Notes: a model not told the origin generated them from the letters alone. A stretch of 64,000 bases of DNA from Pseudanabaena sp. (GCA_003249035.1 QBMK01000002.1:82495-146494); one strand, 5' to 3'; shown: positions 16,728-26,394, numbered from the stretch's first letter. Numbers and translations are program-made.

Positions 16728-17228
16728 TTAACGTCTCAATTGTGTAGAAGCTCGATCCCATGCATCTTTTACTGCATGTTTAGCTTGTTCCCAAGGTAAA
16801 CTTCCAGTCTGATTTGTTTGATAATCGCGCTGCAAATCTGTCTCAACCTCGTTGTAAGTCCGACCACTGTGACCATAGCGATCGTAGCCTTCATAGCCAG
16901 TGCGATAGGCTGGTTGATAATCTTCGTAGGTTCTATTTTTTTCAGCATAAGGACTAGAAGTATAAGTATCCTCCCAATCATTATCATCAAAGGTAGGATT
17001 AGCTTGCTCAGCCACATTCTTGCCAGCCAATCCGCCAACGACTGAGCCGACTACCGCGCCAACTACTGCACCAATGGGGCCACCAACTACGCCGCCGACG
17101 ACTGTGGCAGCAGCGCCAGCACCTGCGGCTCCCACGCCTGTTCCCACAGGATGCGCTCCTGTTTCTCCAGAGAGCGGATCGAGATTAGCATCGGTTTGCC
17201 TATCAGGGTTTACAGTTCTACTAGTCAT
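16728..17228 (-). CDS. glycine-zipper protein with a C-terminal aromatic module
   Basis: A 166-residue protein from the ATG at 17,228, which has AGAGGA upstream. Residues 25-80 form a Gly/Ala/Val-rich segment (GAAGAGAAA, then GGVVGGPIGAVVGAVVG) typical of glycine-zipper membrane proteins. The last ~80 residues, Tyr- and Asp-rich (YEDYQPAYRTG, YDRYGHSG), are paralogous to the gene at 11,708. Related cyanobacterial proteins occur in stress loci, but no function is known. It belongs to the same minus-strand run of envelope or stress genes. Confidence 0.7.
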   Translation of the reverse strand: MTSRTVNPDRQTDANLDPLSGETGAHPVGTGVGAAGAGAAATVVGGVVGGPIGAVVGAVVGSVVGGLAGKNVAEQANPTFDDNDWEDTYTSSPYAEKNRTYEDYQPAYRTGYEGYDRYGHSGRTYNEVETDLQRDYQTNQTGSLPWEQAKHAVKDAWDRASTQLRR

Positions 17229-17317
17229 TGTTTTCGATCCTCTAAATAATCTATTAGTAATTTGCACAAAATCTTGAAATTGAAAGCAGCTCTTTTAACC
17301 CAATGCGAAAAGGGTAA

Positions 17318-17566
17318 TTAAGAAGTTCTATTAACTAAGCGAATACCGTATAGTAAAACCACTGCGCCAATGGTTGCCACAATCAAGCTACCGATCAAGC
17401 CGCCACCCGCAGAGACCCCAAAGGCATTAAATAGAAAACCACCTAGTAATGCGCCGATAACACCAACAATAATATCGCCTAACGTACCGAAGTCATCGCC
17501 GCGAACTATTTGACCAGCCAAAGCGCCAGCCACTAGTCCGATCAAAATAAACCAAATAAATTCCAT
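17318..17566 (-). CDS. GlsB/YeaQ/YmgE family stress-response membrane protein
   Basis: An 82-residue protein with three hydrophobic segments. The GlsB/YeaQ motif is visible: GLVAGALAGQIVRG at the first helix, then GTLGDIIVGVIGALLGGFLF in the second. Members are envelope- or acid-stress-linked in several bacteria and their molecular role is not settled. AGGAAAAATT upstream of the ATG gives a ribosome-binding site. Confidence 0.9.
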   Translation of the reverse strand: MEFIWFILIGLVAGALAGQIVRGDDFGTLGDIIVGVIGALLGGFLFNAFGVSAGGGLIGSLIVATIGAVVLLYGIRLVNRTS

Positions 17567-17650
17567 AAATTTTTCCTCTGTTTACAAATTTGCAATTGAT
17601 GGGAATGAGCGAACAATCATCGCAAAGCGATAACTGTTCGCTTACTGCAT

Positions 17651-18100
17651 TTACTGTCCTAAGAAGTTTTTGACAGAATCAATGGCTTCATCGACTTTGT
17701 TGCCAGCTTTCTCAGGTAAGTCTTTGGCTCCATTCTTAAATTCATTGGTGCGATCGCTTGCCATTGCCTTAGCTTTGTTTACACCATCACCAATATTGTC
17801 TTTAGAATTTTTACCAGCATCCTTCACTCTGTCCATATTTGCCTTAGTGCCTTCCTTGACATTTTTAGCTAAGTCCTGAGCGCGATTTCCTGCTTCTTTG
17901 GCAAAGTCTTTTGAGGTTTCTGCAAGCTTAATGTTAGCCAAAGGAGACGCGATCGCTCCAGAGCTAAAAAAGGTAACTTGCAACATGCAAACAAGAGCGA
18001 ACCCAACAGCGAAAAGAAGTCCTATCTTGACACCGTTTAATACCGCAATAACTGGATTATTAAAATCATTAGCACTTGCCTTGCCTAATATATTAGCCAT
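17651..18100 (-). CDS. LEA/apolipophorin-like amphipathic protein with one membrane helix
   Basis: A 149-residue protein. A hydrophobic segment (about 25-46) is followed by about 95 residues of repeated lysine- and aspartate-rich 11-mer-like helix (KDFAKEAGNRAQDLAKNVKEG, VKDAGKNSKDNIG, NKVDEAIDSVKN). The pattern resembles late-embryogenesis-abundant (LEA) type and CsbD-like stress proteins. The N-terminal helix could anchor it in the membrane. The function is unknown; the family resemblance is compositional only. Confidence 0.6.
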   Translation of the reverse strand: MANILGKASANDFNNPVIAVLNGVKIGLLFAVGFALVCMLQVTFFSSGAIASPLANIKLAETSKDFAKEAGNRAQDLAKNVKEGTKANMDRVKDAGKNSKDNIGDGVNKAKAMASDRTNEFKNGAKDLPEKAGNKVDEAIDSVKNFLGQ

Positions 18101-18477
18101 TTATTTCACCGCACATTATGTATGTAATCTATTAACCAAGTTCAACATAACAACCTAATGCTTGATTTCATGTTTGATAAATGTATAAATTGAATGAATT
18201 GCATTAAATCAACATAAAGCTTGACAATAGACTTTCCTAATCTTTCTAAAAGCGATGACTTTACCTCGTCCTTACTCACTAACTCTTAAACACAAGTCTT
18301 TGTAAAGATTTGTTGAAATTTTAGACCTATCCATTGAACTTATACATTGAACGTACAGGATCTCATACAGCACAATGAGATGTTAATCGGTAAACCAATC
18401 TAGCCCGCAGCTAGAATTTCTACTATGCGACAGTGTTTAAAAATTCGTTTCATAACTCAGTAAAGGAGATAATCGAG
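18101..18477. other. intergenic region before the mgtA operon
   Basis: A 377-bp AT-rich gap between divergent genes. A TTGACA lies at 18,221-18,226 without a good -10. Two small hairpins occur: ATCTCAT...ATGAGAT (about 18,360-18,382) and CTAGC...GCTAG (about 18,402-18,414). I could not fit a known Mg2+ riboswitch (M-box) or any RNA gene to it. Confidence 0.4.
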
Positions 18478-18879
18478 ATGATTACAAAAGTAGGGCTATG
18501 GATTGACCATAAAAAAGCTGTTGTTGTATCTATTACCGAGAATGGGGAAGAGATAAAAGAGATAATATCGGATGTTGAAAAACAGCCTCGGCGTTCTGGT
18601 GACTCACCTCTTAAGGGTACTTATGAACCAGTCCAAGTCCCTGCTGCTGATAGTCGCCAGAGAGCTTTTACTAGAGGTCTAAATGTTTACTATGACAAGG
18701 TTATTGCCTCTATTGGCAGTGCGGAGTCTATTCTGATATTTGGGCCAAGTAAGGCAAAAGAGGAACTCAAAGAACGTCTTAAAGAAAACAATCTTGATAG
18801 TCGTATCGTAGGTGTTGAAACGGTTGACAAGATGACAGATCATCAGATTGTGGCCAAAACAAGACTGAACTTTGCCTGA
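18478..18879 (+). CDS. Dom34/eRF1-domain-like protein of unknown function
   Basis: A 133-residue protein from the ATG at 18,478, with AAGGAG 10 nt before it. The pattern MITKVGLWIDHKKAVVVSI, then an Arg-rich middle, YYDKVIASIGSAESILIFGPSKAKEELKERL and a last VETVDKMTDHQIVAK resembles the small eRF1/Dom34-like (host-attachment or VLRF1-type) domain proteins, which share an RNase-H-like fold without obvious catalysis. It could bind ribosomes or a nucleic acid; this is inference. Its end overlaps the mgtA reading frame, so it is the first gene of that operon. Confidence 0.6.
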   Translation: MITKVGLWIDHKKAVVVSITENGEEIKEIISDVEKQPRRSGDSPLKGTYEPVQVPAADSRQRAFTRGLNVYYDKVIASIGSAESILIFGPSKAKEELKERLKENNLDSRIVGVETVDKMTDHQIVAKTRLNFA

Positions 18880-21586
18880 GCTTGACGATTTAGCGACACC
18901 GAAAAATTTTATGCAGCCTGTAAATCAGACTAAGAGTTCATCTAAAAGCCCAAAAACTAGTACCTTCAGGGATTCATCTACATCACTCCTCAGTATTGCT
19001 CAGAGCGATGTAGATGAAGTTCTCCATCTATTTGAAACTGAGTTAGAGGGACTGAGCGAACCTGAAGCCAAGCGAAGATTGGATAAATATGGACTAAATG
19101 AAATTGCCCGTGAGAAAAAGATTGCGTGGTATGTCCAACTGCTAAAAACAGTAACCAATCCCCTCTCAATACTATTAATTGTGCTAGCGATTGTTTCCCT
19201 ATTTACTGGAAGTACAACCGCCGCTTTAATCATTTTTATAATGGTTCTCTTTGGCGGACTATTGCGGTTCTCGCAAGAGTTTAAATCCAATAAAGCTGCC
19301 GAAAAGTTGCGTGAAATGGTGAGCGCCAGAGCCTCAGTTAATCGCAAGAATGATACTAAAGTAACTGCCTCTCCATCTAAAGATGTCAAAGCCATAGCCA
19401 AAGGCGTAGCAATTGAAGTAAAACTGCTAGTCCCAGGGGATATCATCTTTCTGTCCGCAGGAGATATGATTCCCGCCGATGTCAGGTTGGTTGAGGCGAA
19501 GGATCTATTTCTGAGTCAGTCTACTCTCACGGGCGAGTCTCTCCCTGCCGAAAAGCACGTAGACCTTAGCGATCGCAATGAGAAAAATCCCCTAGAGCTA
19601 GTCAACCTCTGTTTTATGGGTACAGCGGTAGTCAGTGGTTCAGGAACGGCTGTGGTTGTAGAAACTGGCGGACATACTTATCTTGCCTCACTTGCGAAAA
19701 CTGTCGGTGGACGCAAGCCTCGCACTAGCTTTGATAAAGGCGTAAATGGCGTAACCATGTTACTCCTGCGCTTTATGCTAGTCATGGCTCCCTTAGTCTT
19801 TATGATTAATGGCATATTCAAAAAAAATTGGGTTGAGGCGTTCACTTTTGCCTTGTCGGTAGCTGTGGGACTTGCACCAGAAATGTTGCCTGTGATTGTC
19901 ACCGCCAATTTAGCGAAAGGTGCGATCGCGATGTCTGACAAAAAGGTAATTGTCAAAAACATTGATGCGATTCAAGACTTTGGCTCTATGAATATTCTCT
20001 GTACGGACAAAACAGGGACTCTCACCCAAGACAAGATTGTTTTGCAGAGGCACTTAGATCCCTACGGTCAAGAGAGTACTGATGTTCTTAAATATGCATA
20101 TCTCAATAGTTTCTATCAGACTGGGTTAAAAAACTTATTGGATATCGCCGTTCTCGAACATAATCAAGAACTTGAATCCTTAGAAATTGAAAAAAACTAT
20201 CGAAAATTTGATGAAATTCCCTTTGATTTTGTACGTCGGCGGATGTCGGTTGTCATCGAAGAAATGGGAAAACAACATGTACTAATTTGCAAAGGTGCTG
20301 TAGAGGAAGTTCTCAAGGTTTGTACCCAACTTAAAGTCAACGATCAAGTTGAGGCGATGGATGATTCCGCCCGTACTAAGGTCGCTAATTTACAGAAATC
20401 TCTCAACTCTGATGGACTGCGAGTAATTGCCGTAGCCTATAAAGTAATGCCACCAGATCAAGCCCATTATGCGATTAGTGATGAGAGCGATCTGATTCTA
20501 CTGGGTAATATTGCTTTTCTCGATCCACCAAAAGATTCTGCTGCGGAAGCGATTAAAGCTCTTAAACATTCTGGTGTCGATGTCAAAATCTTAACTGGCG
20601 ATAATGAAATTATTACTCAGAAAATCTGCAAAGATGTCGGATTGCCAGTCCAAAATGTTCTATTAGGTAGCGATATTGAAGCTTTATCGGACGATAAACT
20701 TGCCGAGGTCGCCGTAACAACAACTATTTTTGCAAAATTCTCTCCTACTCAAAAAGCCAAAGTCATTCAAGTGCTACGAAAAAAAGGGCTTGTTGTCGGG
20801 TATATGGGCGATGGCATCAATGATGCAGCAGCTCTGCGAGAAGCTGATGTGGGGATCTCCGTAGATACGGCTGTGGATATTGCCAAAGAAGCAGCCGATA
20901 TCATTTTATTGGAAAAGAATTTGTTGATTCTCGAATCTGGCGTAATGGAAGGTCGCAGAACCTTTGCCAATATCATCAAATATATCAGAATGGGGACTAG
21001 CTCTAATTTTGGCAATATGTTTAGTGTCTTGGGCGCGAGTGCATTACTGCCCTTTTTACCGATGCAGCCCGTCCAGATATTAATCAATAATCTTCTCTAC
21101 GATTTTTCGCAAACGGGAATTCCCTTTGATGATGTCGATCGCGAAGACCTAGCCAAGCCTCCACAGTGGAAAATTGATAATATCCAGCGCTTTATGATCT
21201 TTATTGGGCCAATCAGCTCTATTTTTGACTATGCTACCTATGCCTTGATGTGGTTTGTATTTGGGGCAACGACTAGAGACAATCAATCTCTGTTTCAAAC
21301 GGGTTGGTTTGTGGAAAGTCTGATGACGCAAACGCTAATTGTCCATGTTATTCGCACTTCTAAGATTCCTTTCTTCCAGAGTCGAGCTTCTTTACCAATG
21401 CTGATGATTACCGCTACGGTCATGGGTGTGGGCTTGTACTTACCCTTTTCACCACTCGCTTCCAGTTTAGGGTTTGTTCCTTTACCAGCCATTTACTTTG
21501 TCTGGCTAGCTTTAATCCTCACCAGCTATTGCATACTGACCCAATTTGTAAAAACTTGGTTTATCAAAAAATATGGCTATAGGTAA
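18872..21586 (+). CDS. mgtA: magnesium-translocating P-type ATPase
   Basis: A 904-residue type IIIB P-ATPase. The phosphorylation motif CTDKTGT has its Asp at about residue 379, TGES (actuator) is in [11 protein letters not shown], the hinge is [10 protein letters not shown], and the MgtA-type membrane core is in [21 protein letters not shown]. It imports Mg2+ using ATP. I keep the start at 18,872 (TTG, within the end of the upstream gene); an ATG at 18,911 (MQPVNQ) is an equally good alternative with no clear ribosome-binding site. The residues removed are low in conservation. The end overlaps the next gene by 14 nt. Confidence 0.92.
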   Translation: MPELDDLATPKNFMQPVNQTKSSSKSPKTSTFRDSSTSLLSIAQSDVDEVLHLFETELEGLSEPEAKRRLDKYGLNEIAREKKIAWYVQLLKTVTNPLSILLIVLAIVSLFTGSTTAALIIFIMVLFGGLLRFSQEFKSNKAAEKLREMVSARASVNRKNDTKVTASPSKDVKAIAKGVAIEVKLLVPGDIIFLSAGDMIPADVRLVEAKDLFLSQSTLTGESLPAEKHVDLSDRNEKNPLELVNLCFMGTAVVSGSGTAVVVETGGHTYLASLAKTVGGRKPRTSFDKGVNGVTMLLLRFMLVMAPLVFMINGIFKKNWVEAFTFALSVAVGLAPEMLPVIVTANLAKGAIAMSDKKVIVKNIDAIQDFGSMNILCTDKTGTLTQDKIVLQRHLDPYGQESTDVLKYAYLNSFYQTGLKNLLDIAVLEHNQELESLEIEKNYRKFDEIPFDFVRRRMSVVIEEMGKQHVLICKGAVEEVLKVCTQLKVNDQVEAMDDSARTKVANLQKSLNSDGLRVIAVAYKVMPPDQAHYAISDESDLILLGNIAFLDPPKDSAAEAIKALKHSGVDVKILTGDNEIITQKICKDVGLPVQNVLLGSDIEALSDDKLAEVAVTTTIFAKFSPTQKAKVIQVLRKKGLVVGYMGDGINDAAALREADVGISVDTAVDIAKEAADIILLEKNLLILESGVMEGRRTFANIIKYIRMGTSSNFGNMFSVLGASALLPFLPMQPVQILINNLLYDFSQTGIPFDDVDREDLAKPPQWKIDNIQRFMIFIGPISSIFDYATYALMWFVFGATTRDNQSLFQTGWFVESLMTQTLIVHVIRTSKIPFFQSRASLPMLMITATVMGVGLYLPFSPLASSLGFVPLPAIYFVWLALILTSYCILTQFVKTWFIKKYGYR

Positions 21587-22496
21587 AACTGACTTTAAAG
21601 ACTATTACAGCGTCTTGGGAGTGAGCAAAACTGCAACTCCTGAGGAAATCAAACGCGCATATCGGAAAATTGCCCGCAAGCATCATCCAGACCTCAATCC
21701 TGGGGATAAAGAAGCAGAGGCAAAATTCAAAGATCTGAATGAAGCGAATGAAGTACTCTCCGATCCAGAGAAGCGGGAGAAGTACGATCACTTTGGACAG
21801 CATTGGAATCAGCCGAATTACACTGAATCGCCGCCGCCAAGTGAACCTAGTGCTGGGAATAACTTCGATCAGTATGGAGACTTTGATGCGTTTATTAACG
21901 ATCTTCTAGGGCGATCGCAACGTCGAACCTCTAGTGATGGGTTTCGCTCTCAAGCACCTGCACCAGATACCGAAGCTGCGATCGTCCTCACCTTTTCTGA
22001 AGCATTTCATGGTGTCCAGAAGCGCTTACAACTTGACAATGACACGATCAATGTTCGCATTCCCGCAGGCGCAACAACAGGGAGTCGGATAAGACTCAAG
22101 GGAAAAGGTCGCCCTAGTCCGTTTTCTCAACAGCGTGGAGATTTATATCTCACGATTGAATTGTTACCGCATTCCTTCTTTCACTTTGAAGGCGATCGCC
22201 TTATGTGCAATGTCCCAATCCGTCCTGATGAAGCGGTTTTAGGCACGGAAATCAATGTGCCGACACCCGATGGCAGCGTAACGATGAAAGTCCCTAAAGG
22301 ATCGCAAACTGGACAATCGCTGAGGTTGCGCGGCAAAGGCTGGACATTGCCCAAAGGAGGACGTGGTGATTTATTTGCCAAACTTCAGATCGTTACGCCG
22401 CAGGATCTCAATGAGATCGAGCAAGAATGTTACGAAAAAATCCAAGCCAATACCACCTTTAACCCGCGCGCTCACTTAGAGGATATTAAGTTATGA
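21573..22496 (+). CDS. cbpA: DnaJ/CbpA-type J-domain co-chaperone
   Basis: A 307-residue type II Hsp40. The J domain (about 8-75) carries HPD at 38-40. A Gly/Asn/Ser-rich linker follows, then two beta-sandwich substrate-binding domains (about 135-300, with [14 protein letters not shown] and GDLYLTI). There is no zinc-finger. It stimulates Hsp70 and holds unfolded clients. It overlaps mgtA by 14 nt and the next gene (cbpM) by 4 nt (ATGA), so all are in one operon. Confidence 0.92.
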   Translation: MAIGKTDFKDYYSVLGVSKTATPEEIKRAYRKIARKHHPDLNPGDKEAEAKFKDLNEANEVLSDPEKREKYDHFGQHWNQPNYTESPPPSEPSAGNNFDQYGDFDAFINDLLGRSQRRTSSDGFRSQAPAPDTEAAIVLTFSEAFHGVQKRLQLDNDTINVRIPAGATTGSRIRLKGKGRPSPFSQQRGDLYLTIELLPHSFFHFEGDRLMCNVPIRPDEAVLGTEINVPTPDGSVTMKVPKGSQTGQSLRLRGKGWTLPKGGRGDLFAKLQIVTPQDLNEIEQECYEKIQANTTFNPRAHLEDIKL

Positions 22497-22822
22497 ACGA
22501 AGTTCTTTCAACAAGCCATTCATCAAGTCTTTCAACGATGGTAGTTTCCCTCGAAGGCGAACAACTCTTCACCTTTGAATATGCCGCATCCATGACGGAG
22601 ACTTCAATTACGGTTGTACAGGTTTATGTCGAGTTAGGTGTAATCGAACCAAACGGAACAATGCTCCATTCTCGCGAAATTTCTCGAATTGCTCAAATTC
22701 AACGCTTACGTCAGGACTTGGGGCTAAATTTAGTTGGAGCTGCGATCGTGCTAGATATGGCTCAGGAACTCGCGCAACTGCGGGCAAGGCTCAAAGCGCA
22801 TCAGAACCAACCAGCCAACTAA
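22493..22822 (+). CDS. cbpM: CbpM-like chaperone modulator
   Basis: A 109-residue MerR-like helical protein. The C-terminal half (ARLKAHQNQ region and [18 protein letters not shown]) is typical of CbpM, an anti-co-chaperone that binds the J domain of CbpA. The N-terminal ~30 residues are not conserved. Translational overlap with the J-domain gene supports the assignment. Confidence 0.8.
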   Translation: MNEVLSTSHSSSLSTMVVSLEGEQLFTFEYAASMTETSITVVQVYVELGVIEPNGTMLHSREISRIAQIQRLRQDLGLNLVGAAIVLDMAQELAQLRARLKAHQNQPAN

Positions 22823-22824
22823 CT

Positions 22825-23679
22825 ATGAGATATCCCAACCAATCGCCAAAATTAGCCCCAAAAACACCGCCCGAATCAACTTCTGAACTAGCCATAGATC
22901 GAGAACGTTACGAACTACTACAACAGTGGGAAAGTTGGCTAGAGATACCGATGCTAGTGCTGAGTTTTGCTTGGTTAGGACTACTTATTATTGAGTTGGT
23001 TTGGGGGCTGAATTCTCTCTTAGAGACCATCGGCATTACCATTTGGAGCATTTTTATCCTAGATTTCTGTCTAAAATTTTTGCTTGCACCACATAAACTT
23101 TTTTATCTCAATCACAATTGGCTAATTGCTTTTTCTCTAATTATTCCTGCGTTACGAACTTTGAAGATCGTGCCAATCCTGCAATCTTTGCAATCAGTTC
23201 ATGCCGTGAGAGGGTTGCAGTTGCTGGGAATCATGACTAGAACGAATAGGGGAATGCGATTGCTTGGGGCTAGTATGGAACGTCGAGGAATCGGCTATGT
23301 GTTTGCTCTAACGGTGATTGTCGCCTTAGCTGGTGCTGCGGGAATCTATACATTTGAGCGCAAGCTTCCTAATGGGGCAGTTGGTATTGCGGATTACGGT
23401 ACGGCGCTATGGTGGACAGCGATGTTGATGACCACAATCGGCTCGGATTACTTTCCCAAAACTGAGGAAGGACGGGTGCTGTGTTTTTTATTAGCGGTAT
23501 ATGCGATCGCCTTGTGTGGATATGCGACAGCGATATTAGCGACATTCTTTGTTGGTCAAGATGCTGAAAATGATGAAGCTGAGCTTGCAGGTACAAAATC
23601 TATTCAAGCATTGCAAGTAGAAATTGCTGCCCTACGCAATGAAATTCTAGCTTTAGCCAAACGCGATTTAGATCATTAA
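22825..23679 (+). CDS. six-helix ion channel with a non-canonical GSD selectivity filter
   Basis: A 284-residue membrane protein with six helices: a voltage-sensor-like part (about 40-150), a pore helix and filter, and a C-terminal helix. The S4-like segment ALRTLKIV...RGLQLLGIMTRTNRGMRLLG has several Arg. The filter reads TTIGSDYFPKT where potassium channels have TxGYGDxxP, so the GYG is replaced by GSD. A short C-terminal coiled coil follows (IQALQVEIAALRNEILALAKRD). It opens 2 nt after the cbpM stop, so it is the last gene of the operon. Ion selectivity cannot be read from the sequence. Confidence 0.8.
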   Translation: MRYPNQSPKLAPKTPPESTSELAIDRERYELLQQWESWLEIPMLVLSFAWLGLLIIELVWGLNSLLETIGITIWSIFILDFCLKFLLAPHKLFYLNHNWLIAFSLIIPALRTLKIVPILQSLQSVHAVRGLQLLGIMTRTNRGMRLLGASMERRGIGYVFALTVIVALAGAAGIYTFERKLPNGAVGIADYGTALWWTAMLMTTIGSDYFPKTEEGRVLCFLLAVYAIALCGYATAILATFFVGQDAENDEAELAGTKSIQALQVEIAALRNEILALAKRDLDH

Positions 23680-23690
23680 TTTGCGATCAG

Positions 23691-23766
23691 ATCGTGTTAG
23701 CCATTGTAGCGATCGCCCCATAGATCACGACTCTCAGTAATAGAGATCGTTAACTAATCAATTCCC
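23691..23766. repeat. degenerate HIP1 composite repeat
   Basis: This contains GCGATCGCCCC and the module ATCACGACTCTCAGTAATAG, a diverged copy of the ATCACGACTCATAGTAA unit found in other gaps. A similar piece is at about 24,453-24,490. No coding or RNA feature is visible. Confidence 0.55.
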
Positions 23767-24342
23767 TTAGAAACACAAAGTTCTAAACAACTCGCTGACT
23801 GCAACCTTGAAGTTTAAAATTACATCTTCTCCATCTAAAATATCATCACCTCGCAATAGGCGATCGGGCTGAGGGCTATGGTAAACCAGTACATATCTTT
23901 CATCAGGATGGATTACCCACAGCAGCCTAGTTCCACTTGCAAAATATTCTTCAATCTTGTTGTGGATTTCCTCAAAAGTATTTCCTGGAGAGATAATCTC
24001 AACAACTAGATCGGGTGCACCATCAAAAAAGCCTTTAGGCAATCTTTTTAGCCCAATCAATCGCTCTTTACTCACAAAAGAAATATCGGGCGATCGCTTA
24101 TTACCTCCTTTCATTTTAAATGCTGTACTGGAGTCGCAAGTAACGCCAAGATTATGCTGTCTGACAAATATCTCGATTAGCCCACCAAGGAATATGCCAA
24201 TATTCCCATGCTCCATGCCTGAATTGCCCAAGTTTACCAACTCTCCATCTACAATTTCGTAACGATCACCATCATCAGCTAAAGCCATAAACTCTTCATC
24301 AGTCCAAACTTTATCCTTTATTTTTTCTAAGATAACTGTCAT
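23767..24342 (-). CDS. Uma2-family (DUF820) endonuclease-like protein
   Basis: A 191-residue protein with the Uma2/DUF820 nuclease fold: EFMALADDGDRYEIVDGELV near the start, SPDISFVS in the middle, and the catalytic core PDLVVEIISPGNTFEEIHNKIEEYFASGTRLLWVI, in which Asp, Glu and Lys form a PD-(D/E)XK-like site. These proteins are abundant and often mobile-associated in cyanobacteria; their biological role is not known. Confidence 0.92.
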   Translation of the reverse strand: MTVILEKIKDKVWTDEEFMALADDGDRYEIVDGELVNLGNSGMEHGNIGIFLGGLIEIFVRQHNLGVTCDSSTAFKMKGGNKRSPDISFVSKERLIGLKRLPKGFFDGAPDLVVEIISPGNTFEEIHNKIEEYFASGTRLLWVIHPDERYVLVYHSPQPDRLLRGDDILDGEDVILNFKVAVSELFRTLCF

Positions 24343-24560
24343 ATTTATTCAAGTCCTTTTAATTTTTAGGCAAAGCAATTTGTTTACATGACTAACTCAG
24401 TAATTTCTTTATGTAATACTAACCCAAATGTAAAAAATTTGATTTGACTGGTATCGCGATCGCCTAATAATCACGACTCATGGAATTAGAATAGCAGACT
24501 GCAATAATTTGTGAAGATTGGTACTAGATAATTGTTGTTTTGAGAGCATTATTATCACAG

Positions 24561-25151
24561 ATGATTATTTGGTTAAATGGAGCCTTTGGTGTTGGCAAAA
24601 CTCAGACTGCCTTTGAGTTACATAGTCGCATTCCTAACAGTTTTGTGTTCGACCCCGAACAAATAGGTTTTTTTCTTGGCAAAATCGTTCCGCCAGATGT
24701 TCGAGTAGGAGATTTTCAAAACCACCCTATCTGGCGCGAATTTAACTGTCAAGGGCTGCGATATGTTGCTGAGAATTTTGAAGGGACTATTATCGTTCCA
24801 ATGACAGTAGTCGAGCCTCTCTATTACGATCAAACTGTTCTAGCATTGAAAAGTTATGGGTTGCAGGTGTATCATTTTACTTTGCTTGCATCTCGCGATA
24901 CGATTCTTCGTCGGTTGAGACGAAGGGGTGATGGAAGTAATTCTTGGAATGCACGTCAACTAGATCGATGCTTAGAATGTTTATCAGATGAGAAGTTTGC
25001 TGTTCATCTCAACACAGAGGGGAAAGGAGTTGAGGTTGTTGCTGAAGAAATTGCTTATTGCGCAGGGCTTAATATAAATCCTCCAACTTGGCATCCAATT
25101 TTTCGCCCCTTAAAGCGGATGATCGTTCAAATACGTCATATTCGATTTTAG
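24561..25151 (+). CDS. TmrB-like P-loop kinase
   Basis: A 196-residue ATP-binding protein. The Walker A loop is in LNGAFGVGKTQTAFEL, the sequence continues with NSFVFDPEQIGFFL, and the adenine-binding Arg-rich end is RRLRRRGDG. It resembles TmrB, which confers tunicamycin resistance by binding the drug, and other small AAA-family kinases. The ATG at 24,561 (MIIWLNGAFG) is preferred since TmrB relatives start this way; a TTG at 24,540 would add seven residues. Confidence 0.75.
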   Translation: MIIWLNGAFGVGKTQTAFELHSRIPNSFVFDPEQIGFFLGKIVPPDVRVGDFQNHPIWREFNCQGLRYVAENFEGTIIVPMTVVEPLYYDQTVLALKSYGLQVYHFTLLASRDTILRRLRRRGDGSNSWNARQLDRCLECLSDEKFAVHLNTEGKGVEVVAEEIAYCAGLNINPPTWHPIFRPLKRMIVQIRHIRF

Positions 25152-25159
25152 AAAGAGGA

Positions 25160-25342
25160 ATATATCGATCTCCTTTAGGATATAGATGTTGATGCAATCA
25201 CCTAAAAACCACGACTCACAGTAGAGATCGCCTTCTGTAAACCTCTAGAAAATATATCGTTAAAGTGATCGCCTAAAATCACGACTGATGATAATAGCGA
25301 TCTTCTTTAAGAGATAGATTGTTTGTGCGATCGCAAGCTTAA
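25160..25342. repeat. composite HIP1 repeat modules, two copies
   Basis: Two adjacent copies of a module of the form GCGATCGCCTAAAATCACGACTG followed by GATCTTCTTTAAGAGATAGATTGTTTGTGCGATCGC. The same unit occurs near 32,695-32,768 and 36,355-36,425. No gene is present. Confidence 0.6.
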
Positions 25343-25406
25343 AAATATTACAAGGCAAGCTTGGGAGCAATCTCGATTTATATTTTTATCAAGTCCACCA
25401 TTGTAG

Positions 25407-25763
25407 TTACAAGCCAAGTTCAGAACGCTTCCTTTGCGAGAAACCTGAGGTAACAATACGATGGGATTCGGCAATACATTGCTGAAGCTGATTATCAGTT
25501 AGTTCGGAATAATCATAGCGTTGAATCCAAGTCATGCCTCGCGATGCAAAGTAAGGAGCAGGACGTAATCCCGACATCCCTCGCAGGATTTCATAATCCA
25601 TTTTAGAGGTCTTAAACGTAATACTCGCTACGGGAGCGTCTTGGGAATTGCAAATCGCAAATACCTTGCCACCGACCTTCCAAACGTCTGAGTCATGCCA
25701 CTGTACGACATGGCTCGTAGTGGGCAAGCTCTGACAAAATTGGTTAAATTCATCGCGGGTCAT
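25407..25763 (-). CDS. MmcQ/YjbR family protein
   Basis: A 118-residue protein of the MmcQ/YjbR cyanobacterial-type fold, which resembles a DNA-binding or ligand-binding domain. The conserved MTRDEFNQFCQSLP start, WHDSDVWKVGGKVFAI and the C-terminal HRIVTSG are all present. The longer frame upstream would overlap the TetR gene, so I start at the ATG at 25,763; the gap to the TetR stop is 10 nt, and the two probably form an operon. Confidence 0.85.
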   Translation of the reverse strand: MTRDEFNQFCQSLPTTSHVVQWHDSDVWKVGGKVFAICNSQDAPVASITFKTSKMDYEILRGMSGLRPAPYFASRGMTWIQRYDYSELTDNQLQQCIAESHRIVTSGFSQRKRSELGL

Positions 25764-25773
25764 ATGATTGATT

Positions 25774-26394
25774 TTACGATCGCATACCTGGACTGAGAAA
25801 TCGAACCAGTTGTTGAGTTGTTTCTTCAATGTCTGAAGAGCTATTGCTTTTGAGAAGGGCGAATGGCTTTCCAGCTTCAGTTAATACCCGAATTAATGCA
25901 GCAATAACTAGATCGAGTTTCCAGGATAGTTGCGATCGCGACTGATCGGGCAAAATCCTTTGTAACACATCCAAAAAAGCTTGACTAGCCGCATCGTACT
26001 CTTCGTTTGCAATACTCTGAATTGGCTCTGGTTCAGTTCGGCAACGCCCCATAAATTGAGCTGTGACTAAGTGACTGTCAGCATGTTGGGACAAAATTAC
26101 AAGCGAAGGTTTGATTAGAGCCGTCAGAATTCCTTCTACTGAGATTGGCTCTAATCCCTTTTGCAGTTCTGACAGTAAGTACAACTCTTGATCAACTACT
26201 GGTCGAGCATACTTCGCTACTACGGCTCGATATAAATCTTCCTTCGACCCAAAATGATAACTAACCGCAGCTAGGTTAACACCTGCTTCACTTACAACAT
26301 TCCGTAAAGTGGTTCCATCAAAACCATGTTCGGCAAACAGTCGCTCAGCGACCATAATGATTTGTTCTTTGGTATTAGGTGGCGAATCGGTCAT
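25774..26394 (-). CDS. TetR/AcrR-family transcriptional regulator
   Basis: A 206-residue regulator. The N-terminal helix-turn-helix (about 10-56: EQIIMVAERLFAEHGFDGTTLRNVVSEAGVNLAAVSYHFGSKEDL) is textbook TetR. The C-terminal ligand-binding half is diverged and the effector is unknown. Two matching palindromes nearby (26,479-26,494 and 27,287-27,302) look like its operators, so it would control itself, the YdeI-like gene, and the P450 locus. Confidence 0.9.
   Translation of the reverse strand: MTDSPPNTKEQIIMVAERLFAEHGFDGTTLRNVVSEAGVNLAAVSYHFGSKEDLYRAVVAKYARPVVDQELYLLSELQKGLEPISVEGILTALIKPSLVILSQHADSHLVTAQFMGRCRTEPEPIQSIANEEYDAASQAFLDVLQRILPDQSRSQLSWKLDLVIAALIRVLTEAGKPFALLKSNSSSDIEETTQQLVRFLSPGMRS

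Noticed and set aside
18221-18249. TTGACA with a possible -10 before the mgtA operon
   Set aside because: The hexamer at the right distance (TTCTAA) is too far from consensus, so I do not call a promoter.
18101-18477. An Mg2+ riboswitch (M-box) ahead of mgtA
   Set aside because: The conserved M-box helices could not be found by eye; only two short hairpins are present.
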